Assembly: GCA_036897095.1 (NCBI GenBank)
Contig: JAYMSP010001496.1
Span: 1 to 31,488 of the forward strand
From: Plantago elongata
Lineage: Eukaryota > Streptophyta > Magnoliopsida > Lamiales > Plantaginaceae
Direction: 5' to 3'
Length of the DNA: 31,488 bases
Shown here: one piece after another, positions 1 through 10,900 of the stretch
Layout: each line of letters opens with the position of its first letter
Numbering within the stretch: the first letter of the stretch is position 1
Position numbers and translations under genes: made by a program
Notes under the pieces: generated by a model
The model's database searches: none
Seen by the model: the letters and a program-made list of their open reading frames with translations, nothing else
What the model was told of the DNA's origin: nothing

Positions 1-393
1 ACAGTAATTGTAACGGTTGATTTTGGATGTTTTGCACGTTTATAAATTTTCTTTACTTAATATCGCGTATAATATTGAACCTCGTTTAAATGTATAGCAC
101 AAGGCCTCTCAATCCTCGAAGACGGCCCTGCGAAAATGTAATATTGTAGTGTCATAGTGGAAGCCATTCACACTATAGCACAAAAATTATTACATAGCAA
201 AGTTATAAAAAATTACTATTACCCAGTATTTTATATAGTATTATCTTAATACCGATAAGGTGTAAATATATGTTTTATCCTCGTAAGTTGCAACACTATT
301 ATTAGATTGTATATACTTTTGTGGTCTTTTCAACTGCTAGATGTAGAAAGACAACATTCGCTTAATCACAATTTAACACTTTTATTTTCATTA

Positions 394-544
394 AGGCTTC
401 ATTTGGTTAGATGGGGGGAGGGGGTGGGAGAAAAAAGGGGAAAATAACATTTTCTGGTAATATATGAGGAAAAATAATCTTTTTCCTTATTTTCCTACCA
501 TTGGATCTCATTTTGATTTAGTATTACCTAACAAAATGAAGTAC
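394..544. mobile_element. Tourist-like MITE candidate
   Basis: The left end (aggcttcatttggttagat) and the reverse complement of the right end (gtacttcattttgttaggt) match at most positions. Both ends are flanked by TTA, at 391-393 and 545-547. A 3-bp TTA/TAA duplication and a terminus with the xTTCATTTGGTTAG pattern fit the PIF/Harbinger (Tourist) type. The interior includes a G-rich stretch at 412-428. The element is degenerate, so the family call is tentative. Confidence 0.45.
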
Positions 545-1570
545 TTACAACACATTTCCTCCTCATTTGGCCACTTCACCGTCAAAATGAAGTAGTACTA
601 TAAATTAGTAGAAGAAAGTATCCGGAAACTAGTCCCTTCCGCGTATTATTTATTACTCTTTCCGTATTTTATTATTGTACGATTAAATATCTTCGATTTT
701 AACTACGGATTAATCGTGATAGTAGTAACTAATTTAATAAAATTATATAATAAAAATAATTTTTTATTATATATTTATATTAAATCATTATTATCGTTTA
801 ATGTAATTCGTGCTCATTGTTGTTCAGGAGATACTAGAATATAAATATAAAGAAAACTAGAAAGTATTGTATCATACATCTATAAAAGTATATTTTTGCT
901 CAAGCCACCAAGTGACATGAATAAATATATTACAAAGATTCAAAAAGTGACAAAAATATTAAACTATCAAATTATCAAACATTCACACTTCATAATGTCT
1001 AATGCAAGTTGAGTACGTCATACTGATCAATGAACCAAACAAACAACTTAAATAATGGTCTCAAAAGTGCAAAGTAATCCCTTGTGAATTGTGATATAAA
1101 CTTCGTCTGCATAATCGTCTCAATGATAACTGGTGGTCAGGTTCTCATGCTGGCTTAACAATGTACCTGCATGTCATGAACATGTGTTATTGCAAAAACA
1201 ATTCAAACGAAATAGTATTATATATACTCCCTCATTTCACGATAAATTTTTTCAGTTTTTACTTTTTATAATCACTAAAATCTAAGTACGAAATGAGATT
1301 ATTCGTGGTCAAATTTATATGTCGTTTATTTTAAAAAGTCAAATTTACTTTTAACTATTAGAAATATTTGACTAGTTCTTTCTAGTTACTAAATTTCGTA
1401 TTCTGTAGAGTAATAATATCACCTCCCTAATGAATGTAATTATTTTATAAAAAACTCAAAAAAGTATAACACTTGCAATGCGTAAATCTAATGCAATTTT
1501 CTGCAACAAAGTTTTCCTTTTCAATAGAATGATGATTATTTTCATTTCACAAATGTTCGAAAAATATTAA

Positions 1571-1684
1571 GGGGTGAGTGACATAGAATCCAAATGCCCA
1601 TTTGGATGTAAATAACTTCAAATTGTGTTCAAATTTGAAGTTATTTAATCCAAATGGACATTTGGATTCTATGACACTCACCCC
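1571..1684. mobile_element. Foldback MITE, Tourist/Harbinger-like, with TAA target duplication
   Basis: This is an almost complete 114-bp palindrome. The left arm starts ggggtgagtgacatagaatc, and the right arm read in reverse complement starts ggggtgagtgtcatagaatc. The match extends over about 53 bases to a central loop of a few bases near 1624-1630. TAA flanks both sides (1568-1570 and 1685-1687). The high arm identity suggests a fairly recent insertion. A 3-bp TAA duplication points to PIF/Harbinger, but no transposase is present to confirm it. Confidence 0.7.
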
Positions 1685-2289
1685 TAATACATTAATACCT
1701 TAAATCAAATGAACAACACACATTTAAAAATTAAAGTTCGACTATTTAGTATCGTTAAAATAAAAACCCAACGTAGATCTCCTGAAATTTTGACACACTA
1801 CAAAAGAAAAATTGCAATTCAATAATTAATATGAGATCTACGAAATACTCGATATAATTTTAATTTTACATTTTAGTTACAGTCTTTTCATATTCTAAAT
1901 AGATACTTGTGCAATTATTATACATAAACATAAAATATCATGTGCAAATTTATAATATGATTAAAAATAATTTGTAATCTCCATAAACTATAGTAGCATA
2001 ATAAAATTTTATCAAAAAGCTTGATAGTGAGTCAATGAATTGGTATTAAATTGTTTCGAATACAATTTCCCAAATCTCGACGCCTGCCTGAAACAATTCC
2101 TACCATTTTAAAGTTTTTCAACCAATTAATTCACTTTCTACTTTTCCAGATTATCTCCACCTAAATAGACGAAATCACCCTGTGAAACTCCGCCATACCA
2201 CCCCTCTATTTCATGCACCAAATAGTCATTTTCATATCCCTGATTTATATTATGAATTAATTTAACTGATTTCGCTTACCCCTTTTCTT

Positions 2290-2402
2290 CTCTTCTTCCT
2301 CCTCCTGTAGCACTGAGAAGAATCTCGGTGCCAAAACTTGATTTCGAAGAATCATTTCGCTGCAATCTATGCTCATCATGTCATCTAAGCCCGTTATTGA
2401 AG
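2290..2402 (+). other. Probable 5' UTR exon of the BRWD/PHIP-like gene with a short upstream ORF
   Basis: A pyrimidine-rich tract (2281-2308) leads into sequence ending gttattgaag at 2402, directly before a gttttg donor-like site. A good acceptor (ctgcttcag) ends at 4979, 14 bases before the main start codon. If these are joined, an ATG at 2369 opens a 14-codon upstream ORF that crosses the junction and stops with TAA at 4988-4990, one codon before the main ATG at 4994. The exon start and this splice are inferred; no transcript was available. Confidence 0.4.
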
Positions 2403-3514
2403 GTTTTGTCCCTTTTTTATCCACTTCTTAGGTTAATGTTTTGCTACTCGGTCCTTTTTCCGTTTAAGTGACGTGATATTGGAATTTGGATCGCGGCCTA
2501 ATATAGTTTTGCTTTGTGGTAATCAGCTAGCTAGAATTGTGATTCGTTAGACTGTTTGATTGATTTTTGTGATTTGTTTCTGCTTATCTCTGGTTGTGTT
2601 GGTATCGGATTCTTCTGGGTGATATACTGCATTGGTCGGAATCGAATTCAGGAGTTTGTAATTAATCGATTAAGCTATTGGCTGGCTATTTTAGTTTGTT
2701 TAGCTGAAAAGACTGCTTAGTTTGAATCCACGTGGAGCAATGATCGGATAGATATAGCTGGAAGCATTTTTTGTGGATGATTTTGTGTTATTGGAACCGA
2801 TTATATTCGCTCGCTAAAAGTTTTTTATGTAATCGAGTCTCTTCATTTTTCCGCTGCTTCATTTTAGAGATGATTTTTGAATTTTGTTATTCATTTATAA
2901 TTTTTTTTGCCTATGGAATAAAGTGACTGCATTAACTGATATGATGTGAACAGAAATGAAATTAAAAAAGAGCGTAGACATGAATGGCTGGGCCGGGCAT
3001 GAATTTTGGAAAGTTTAAAGCCTATGTAAAGTTAATCAATGTTTATATTAAAGTGCGTAACCTTGCACGTATTAGTATTACTACTATTTAGTTGAGTAAC
3101 TCCAAGTTATCACTATACTATTTAGCTGGGTAACTCTGAAGCTGATTAATGTTTATTTGACTAAAGAACCAAGGCTTTTCTTGTTGCTTGTGATGGTTTT
3201 GGGTTCGCTTTGCAGTTACCTGTTATTGGCGATTTTGTTCCTTTTCTGTATGCTATATGGTGTGATCGAATCCTAGTGTTCGTATATTTTAAATTGAAGT
3301 GGAAGATCTCCTGATGCAGTATGTAACAAAATATTTCCTTACCACTGTAGTTTTCTTGCTGGTTAAACATGTAGTTTCCATTGGCAGCACAATATACTGT
3401 TGGCCAGTTTTCAATTGAATAGTCTAATTTAAATGGGTGCCAAGTTATGCCATCCCTTGAGGATGTATAGAACTCTCTGGTCCAGTATGGTATGAATTTA
3501 TAGGCATGGAATCG

Positions 3515-4280
3515 GGGTTAAATGCAAAATGCCCCCCTAAGTTATTGTACATGTGCACAAAATCCCATCGAGTTAACAAATTAGTATCAAACCCCCTTGA
3601 GTTATTAAAAACTGTGCGCGAAACCCCCCTGAGTTATTAAATTAGTCTCTGAGTTATAAAAAAAGTGCACGAAACCCCCTTGAGTTATTGAATAAAAGTG
3701 CACGAAAACCCCTGAGTTATTAAAACATGTGCGTTGAAACCCCTCGACCTCTTTTTTTTCCCGCTTGCTCGTGTTAGGTTCGACAATGGATGTTCTTTTA
3801 GTTTTTCTTACTCCAAATTATCTTTTGACTTCACCTTTTCCCGTTTACATGATGAATAATAAATTGGTATATGTTGTTTATATGTAGTGCCAATTTTAAT
3901 TAGTGTTATTTATGATTATTATTTATATTTTAATAGTTTAAATTTAAGTCATTTTAATATTTTCGAAAATTTGGACTATCGAGTCAAACTGCACGACATA
4001 CGAATTCATTATGTATACTTAGTATTTATGTAAAAGGGTATTGCAATGACTTTATAAGAATTTCATAAGATTTTGTGCATGTTTATGATAATTTTATTTA
4101 CTTTTTGCATTTATTTGGTGTGAGATAACAAAAATAAAAACTTATAGTCGCACCTAATGAGGGATGGGGGGTTTTGTGCACATTTTTTAATAACTCAATG
4201 GGGTTTGGTACTAATTCGTTAACTCATGGGAGTTTTGCGCACATTATTAATAACTCAGGGGGGTGTTATGTATTTAACTC
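3515..4280. mobile_element. Non-autonomous Mutator-like element (MULE MITE) with perfect 10-bp flanking duplication
   Basis: The left end begins gggttaaatgcaaaatg and the reverse complement of the right end begins gagttaaatacataacacc. The arms stay similar for roughly 110 bases, built from C-rich tracts followed by gagttatt. Outside the arms, catggaatcg occurs immediately left (3505-3514) and right (4281-4290), a perfect repeat close to the 9-bp duplication typical of Mutator. The left arm carries extra tandem copies of a block of about 35 bases (gagttatt...gtgcacgaaaccccc) to about 3745. The interior is AT-rich and has no transposase. Confidence 0.85.
3565..3745. repeat. Tandem repeat of a gagttatt / cgaaacccc block
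   Basis: Successive diverged copies of a unit with gagttatt, a short A-rich spacer, gtgc(a/g)cgaaa and a run of C make up this stretch. They expand the terminal arm of the enclosing Mutator-like element, and inverted copies occur in the right arm at about 4145-4265. Confidence 0.7.
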
Positions 4281-4485
4281 CATGGAATCGACTTGGTGAT
4301 CAGATAATATGTTCATACACCTGGCCCATTCCCGCCCTTACTGTTGATTATTTTGATTTAGGGTTTTCCAGGAGCCCATTTTCCAAATTTGGATAAAGCA
4401 GAATCTTAGCTTGCTACACCTCTGTTTTAAGAATAAGTTGGTTTCAACTGCCATGATGTTAAATACAAGAATATTGTAAGTTGTA

Positions 4486-4750
4486 CTCCCTCAGTCCTGC
4501 TAATCCATAGTTGGTTCTTCGGTGTTTTTTTTCTAAAGGAATATGTATAAAGAATGATAAAGTTGTTTAAGGGGCATTTAAGTAGGAGAGAGAAATGATA
4601 AAGAATGAAAAAAAGTATGAGGGATGATAGATATTAAAGTGAGAAGAAGAGTAGTTCGTGGGGTTTACATTTTTGCTATTTTTGGCATGGGTACGTGTTA
4701 ACTGGCATCCATAAAAGGAATACATGTATTGATTAGCAGGACGGAGGTAG
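4486..4750. mobile_element. Stowaway MITE
   Basis: The left end ctccctcagtcctgctaatc and the reverse complement of the right end ctacctccgtcctgctaatc agree at 18 of 20 positions. TA flanks both sides (4484-4485 and 4751-4752). The ctccctccgtcc motif and TA target are the hallmark of plant Stowaway (Tc1/mariner-type) MITEs. The element is about 265 bp and has no coding capacity. It lies in the inferred first intron. Confidence 0.85.
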
Positions 4751-4993
4751 TATAATGAAGAATCTGTTTCTTTCTTTCTTTTTGTAAAACTTTAACTACA
4801 TCTCAAGCAGCCAGTTTTTCTGTTGTAGTAGTTGCCTATCCCATTTTTCATGTCAAACTATCTATATAATTTATTGATTTTTCTTACACAGTTGATCATT
4901 TTTGTTGAATTTCTTTCGCTCTGTTGACAATGCTGCAATTACCCCCAAGAAACTGAAGAATGCTTTCATGCTGCTTCAGGTGTCATATAAATT

Positions 4994-7900
4994 ATGGATC
5001 TTAGGAAGTGCACAACGTTTACTGATCCAAGCAGTTCGTATAGGGGCTCCATGAGCTTTCTAGATAGTGCACGTGCAAAGATTCAACTGGAAGATCACGA
5101 AGAATCTGCACATTTAAGTACTGCCATGGATGTTGATATTCGAGAAATCTATTTCTTGATACTGCACTTCCTATCAGCTGGCCCATGCCAAAAAACATTT
5201 GGGCTACTTGCAGAGGAGCTTTTGGAGCACAAACTTTTGCCTAGACGATATCATGCGTGGTACTCAAGATCTGGTGCAGTATGTGGGGATGAAAGTGATA
5301 GGAATTCATTTCATCTAAGTTATGACAATCTGGTTAAAAGGTAAGTGGAAAACTAATAGAATATTGTTCCACAGGACCAAAACTACAGTTGAAATGTTTG
5401 GTTATTGCGTAACACCAACATTATTGAATTGCATTTCCAGCTAGTAGTGCAATTCTGTATATCTTTTCACAAAAAGGAATTTTATGCTTACCTCGCAAAG
5501 GTCATAGACCATTCTCTCATTAACTCCAGACTTGTCAAATCCTAACTCCCCTTGTAAAATCTTTCTTTTCCTGTTTCTAATTGCTCACAAAGCTTATCTA
5601 GCTTTATAAAACGAGCCAGGATCTCCTGAACAGAAACCCAGCAGTTTCCTTCTGTGGTTTTTATGTTACGAGCTTGACTCTGCTTTGTATTTTATCCATG
5701 CTTGCTATGAATAGTACATGCTGCTTTGACTGAACGGAGGATTATGTCTCCATATTAAATTAGTTTCTTTTGATGGGAGTATCATGCCTTTGGTTTTGTA
5801 TTAGGTACCCGCACGTTGAAAAGAATCACTTGGTCAAATTGCTTAAACAGTTGATGCAGATGACATCTCCTCCATTATGGTGTATGGCTGCAAGTGTGGG
5901 TCCTACTGCTGCCGATGTTCCTACGTTACTTGGAACTGATTCCTTTTCACTGTTGTATGGTATGTGATGTTTTTCAGCTTGCTTACCTTTTAAACTCTTG
6001 AATGATCAATACAGTTTCCATTCTGCATAAGGGCCGTAAACATTACATAGAGTACTTCAATCAGTTAGTGTGACAATATAGCAAACTATTCTGTTATTTG
6101 ATAAAAAATAGAGAGAACGACTTAGAATCTAGTAATATAATACATTCATTGATGATTTTCATTATCCTCAGGCAATTAGGCATTCTCACTTATAAAGTAA
6201 ATAAATAAATGAACCCAAAACTTTTGTTTGGTAAGTATTTGTAATTTAGATACTAAAATAGGTAGGGTGTGCCTGTAACCTCAGTATTTACAATGGTGAA
6301 ATTTGAGAATTACATCCAGCCTCAAAAGTCAACGGAGATGCTTATGCGGACTGACATATTGCTGATGTGGAGGGTGGGGGGTTGAATTAATAACGAAAAT
6401 GCCATCCCTTCTTTTATTTTTGCTTTTCTTTTATTTCTTCTTTCATTATTCCTTATTCCCCCTTCATTTTATTGCAAACCAAGTCCTTAGTCTTAATCTA
6501 ATTCTCCAAAGACCACAACTTTTCTGAAAAAGCTCAATTAAGTCCTTAAATTTTTATTTCCAACACAAACATCAACCGAACACTATCATTGTCACCACCT
6601 TGAATCGCCACCATCTACCACCCAAAATCAATCTCTAATGGAACTCACGGGCTCTAATTTCAAATCTGAGATTTAAGCTCTGGTTTGGAGCTGGAAATCC
6701 AGCTCTGAAATTTCCAGCTCCAATGGAGTTGTGAACAGTAGAAGGGGGAAATGGGAGGAGGAAGAAGAAAGTAGGTTTTTTTTTCCTTCCGTCCTCTCCT
6801 GTAATCTTAATTTTAATTTATTTTTTTATTTTTATTAAGACAAGTATATATTTCCACCTGGAGAGAGAAAGTTGATGGTGACATATTGGTCATCGAAAAT
6901 GGGCTTGAGGGGGCAATTCATAATTGTCACCAATTCGGGGATGATTATGTAACTTGGCTAAATTTAAGGGATCCGTAAGTAATTGCTTAAAATATTTCAT
7001 TCATATATGTACTGATATAAATGTTACTCTCTCCGTTCCCTATATAACTTTCCATTTTACTATTTTGCCCAGTGTTGTCGATAGCGCCCTGGAACCATGT
7101 TCCCGCTACAAGTAGTATCGCGGCCCGTAATAGCGCGTCGTGGCATCGCCCTCGCGACGCGTTTTAGTGCATTTTGTTGTCGGTTTTATAAAAAATCTTT
7201 TTTGAGTTCTTTTATAGAAATATTTCATTGACCTTGCTTATTTAGACTATATATGTGTAATGTTTTAATACAAGTAATATATGACCTACCAATTACTTAT
7301 ATTATATGTTTATTTTATAAAATTCGCATTTTTTACTGCACTATCCTGCCCGCGATCGCAATCCCAATTTTGGGCATGGGGTGACGCTTCGCGATACGCA
7401 ATTGACAACATTGATTTTGCGGTCAACTATTTTCGAATTTGACCACAACTGACTCTTAAATAATTTACATAATTGACTCTTAAATAATTTACAATAATCG
7501 TTTAAGAATAATTTGTGGTCAAAGTCAAAATGGCAAGTTTTATAGGGAATGGTTGGATTAGATTTATATTAAGTTATTGTAACACCTTGGATTTTATAGA
7601 GATGATACGATGCATATAAGTAACATTACAACTGAAAATATACATAAAATTGAGAATCAAATACAAAATTCGAAGAAGTTAACATAAAATACATCTCGTC
7701 ATATGATACGATATAGCATTTGCACCAATAATCGCGATTAAATAGACTTCTTAATTAACTAGCGGAAGGTTTCTTCCTGCGTTCACTTATCCTCACTCGA
7801 TGGTGCATCACAAATTCCAACACAACACGGTTCGTCTGAAATATTATTAGAAGAACGAGGTGAGCTACACGAGCCCAGTGGGTAAAGGGGTGGGAATTTA

Positions 7901-10900
7901 TTTTAAGGAAATATTTTTCCTTTCTTTTTGAAAAATTATGATCTTTAAAGAATTGATTCGTTTAAGGGGAATGTTAATTGATAAGGTATATATTTGTCAA
8001 GCTTATCAGTTTATCAATTCAAAATCCGAATTTAAATTCCAAAATTTCAAAATTGATTATCGACGGAATTATCTAGAGGTGGCTCCCACCAAAATTTGTG
8101 GCGTAGCACTTTTTCCTCATGATACTTGGTGAATATTTCGATAACCATCAGTCCTCCAGAGGTGGCTCCCACTGCATTGTCGGCATTGCACTTTGTTCTA
8201 CATGACACTTAGCGACTTCAGGTTTTCATCGTATAAAAAAATATCTTTCATCTTGATTTAGTTTCACTTTTGGTAGAATTTCATTAACTTAATCATTTAT
8301 TAAATCATTACACGCGTTGTGAGTCAGTCCTCGAAGTGGCCCATACAGACTCTAGAGGTGGCTCCCACTGCGATATGCAATGTAGCACTTCGTTCCGCAT
8401 GGCACTTACAACTGCTTGGTTTGGAATGGATCAGTCCTCTAGAGGTGGTTCTCAACGCGTTATAGCGTTGTAGCACTTCGTTCCGCATGCCACTTACAAC
8501 TGTCCATTGGTGGCTTAATCATGTAGGAACAGTCCTCTAGAGGTGGCCCCAACGAACTCGTAGATCCTTACGTACTCGAGAGGTGGCACCTAACTTGTAT
8601 ATCCCTACGTTTCACTACCGTGCATGACTACATTAGCTCAAGAAAGAAAGAAAAAATACAAGAGAGTAAGAGTAAAGAAAAATACAATATGGTGTTTAGG
8701 TACTTCCTCATTATAGATATATATGTTAGTTTTTAAGTTTTAGTTATTATAAATGGTGTTTGTTGGGCAAATATGTCAGATTGAGATAAGATTCAATTAT
8801 GTTCGTCAAATGGGGGCTCATGTTTTTGGATTCAACTGAATTATTTTCGCAAGTGAGGGAGAGAAAACTGTTACAATAGGAATATTTTTTGAAATTAAAA
8901 TGCAAATATGTGAATTGGGATAGTTTCACTTTCACCATGATCCGGTTCTCAAACACACTCCTTGTGCACCAATCCAACACCATTACTTGCACACTGATTT
9001 GACAAAATGTGTATCGATACATTATTGACTGTACAAGTAACTAGTAGCATTATGTTACCATTTCACCCAATACATACTCTACCGCAACACTGTGAGAAAG
9101 CAAGCAGAGTAAGTTGAAAAAATAAAACTGGAAAGGAATAGAAGGATAGAGAAAGCCTTGGTTTCACATAACAATGTAGAATATGAGCTGACATTATATG
9201 GGGCACGGATGCAAGTAGAAGGGGAAGGTAGCAAAGAATCAGAATGATTAATTATCATAGAGAAGAGGTGACTTTTTAAAAGAAAGCAACTCCCAAGTAG
9301 CATCCAGCACGGTAGAAGAGTGCTTCATGGCGGTGTGCCACAGCTTCTATGTATTTTGGGGTTTCTGGCTTCTGCAGTCAAAATGGCGTTACTAAATTAT
9401 AAAAACAATGCCTTATTTGGTACTAAACCAAATTAGTTCTTACGCTACGGATTTGTTTCCATACTCAAAGTCAGTTTATCATGATTATGATAAAAAGCAT
9501 TATTAGCCGTTAACCCTTAGTTTTTATATTCCTCATTTTCCCTTTATTAGCTTATTCAGATATGTGCAATTGTATGAATCATGTTGAAATCCGCTAGTTG
9601 GGTACAATTCTAAATAGATATATATGCTATACAGGTGAGAAGGATAAAGAAAATAAGAAAGCAAGCAATTTGCCGTCTTACCTCCGTTGGCCTCATATGC
9701 AAGCTGATCAGGTCCGAGGGCTGCGATTGAGGGAAATCGGGGGTGGCTTTTCAAAGCACCATCGGGCTCCATCAATTCGCTTTCCGTGTTATGCCATTGC
9801 CAAGCCATCAGTTTTGGTGCCGAAGATGCAAAACAAGAAGAAATTAAGAGGGCACAGGGATGCTGTCTACTGTGGTATGCTCATATTTTTGCTATACTCT
9901 TAGTGTACACATAGTCAACATTAGCACGTATAGCTTTATAACACAGAACCTTTCTGGTGTTATAGTTCAGCAATATCTATATATCATATCTCTCAAAGCA
10001 AAATATTAATGTAGTCTGTAGATTGAAAACGAAGCGCAGCTCAATTGGTAAGACGCTTCACCTCCAACCAATAGGTCAGGGGTTCGAGTGACCCTTTAGC
10101 CGTTTCAAAAAAAAAAAAATGTAGTCTGTAGATTGTTTATGCGTAAATAGAGTTCTCACATCCGGAAAAGAAAAATGCAAAAAGTAAGATTATTAAATAA
10201 TTCAGTATGTATAAATGTACATTGTCTAGTTAAATTAAAAGCTCAAGTCAACTATAAGGTATCTATGTAGGTGATCCACTACACACCGAAAAATTCAGTT
10301 ATATCTTGCAAATTACATTGGATAAGTATTTTACATTGTGCTGTAATTTTAATCAATCCCCTTGCCATTGAGCCAAAAATAGTTGGGCCCTAAAGAATTA
10401 CTACTGTTTAATTATGTCAACGTAGATATTCTTAGTAACAAATTTTTTGCTAGTTTTGATATGATATTTACCTATATAAAGTATTCCCATGGAGCTTTTA
10501 TCACAGTTATTTACCAATCCTGCTGGCACAGAGGTGTTTTGTCGAGTTATTGACTATAGCACGAGCGATGTGCTTCTATGACTATGCCTGTGGGTGGGTA
10601 CTATACACTGAATGGTTATATTTATGTGGAAAAAATTTATAATGCAGTTTCATGCTCAAATTTTCATATGGATTTTATTAGATTTAAGTTAGTCAAGCCC
10701 TATATTCTGCATTATTGTTTTCGGATTCTTCAATCATGTTATACATTAATTTAGTACTTACGTCCTTTGTGCCCTTCAAGCAATATTTGATCGCTCTGGT
10801 CGCTATGTTATTACTGGATCGGACGATCGTTTGGTCAAGATATGGTCAATGGAAACTGCGTTTTGCCTTGCTAGCTGCCGCGGGCATGAAGTAAGGCCTC

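Larger units (their letters stand above)
1..2280. other. Intergenic AT-rich region upstream of the BRWD/PHIP-like gene
   Basis: I see no gene here. The sequence is AT-rich with no open frame resembling a known protein. It holds two short MITE-like inverted-repeat elements (394-544 and 1571-1684) and a weak half-Stowaway-like end near 1226 that reads actccctcattt. The last few hundred bases before about 2290 probably contain the promoter of the downstream gene. A possible TATA-like stretch, tttatatta, occurs at about 2244, and a pyrimidine-rich tract follows at 2281-2308, as is common near plant transcription starts. Confidence 0.6.
2403..4979 (+). other. Inferred long first intron (5' UTR intron), rich in transposon sequence
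   Basis: The stretch has no coding sequence I can recognise. It contains a Mutator-like non-autonomous element (3515-4280) and a Stowaway MITE (4486-4750). The 2.6-kb length assumes the UTR exon ends at 2402 and the next begins at 4980. Long leader introns are common in plant genes and often raise expression, but nothing here proves that role. Confidence 0.4.
5960..9634 (+). other. Intron 2 of the BRWD/PHIP-like gene (3.7 kb), a transposon-rich stretch
   Basis: No exon is missing: the frame joins TAT-G from exon 2 to GT-GAG in exon 3. The intron contains a degenerate Mutator-like candidate (about 6235-6990), a Stowaway with a nested hAT element (7027-7558), and a gypsy-LTR-like stretch with diverged tandem motifs (about 7578-8610). 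Minus-strand open frames at 8747-9022 and 9079-9303 resemble nothing I know and look like chance. Confidence 0.75.

Noticed and set aside
1226..1436. Stowaway element upstream of the gene
   Set aside because: The actccctcattt start is Stowaway-like, but the proposed right end does not pair with it convincingly.
3565..3745. CRISPR-like array in intron 1
   Set aside because: Repeats are diverged, spacers are short and AT-rich, and the block belongs to the arm of a Mutator-like element in a plant genome.
8747..9303. Two minus-strand open frames (91 and 74 residues) in intron 2
   Set aside because: No recognisable protein pattern, they lie within an intron of a well-supported gene, and lengths of this order arise by chance in AT-rich DNA.
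10026..10118. Functional tRNA gene in intron 3
   Set aside because: A and B boxes are present, but the cloverleaf pairs poorly, and the poly-A tail with flanking target duplications shows a retroposed insert.
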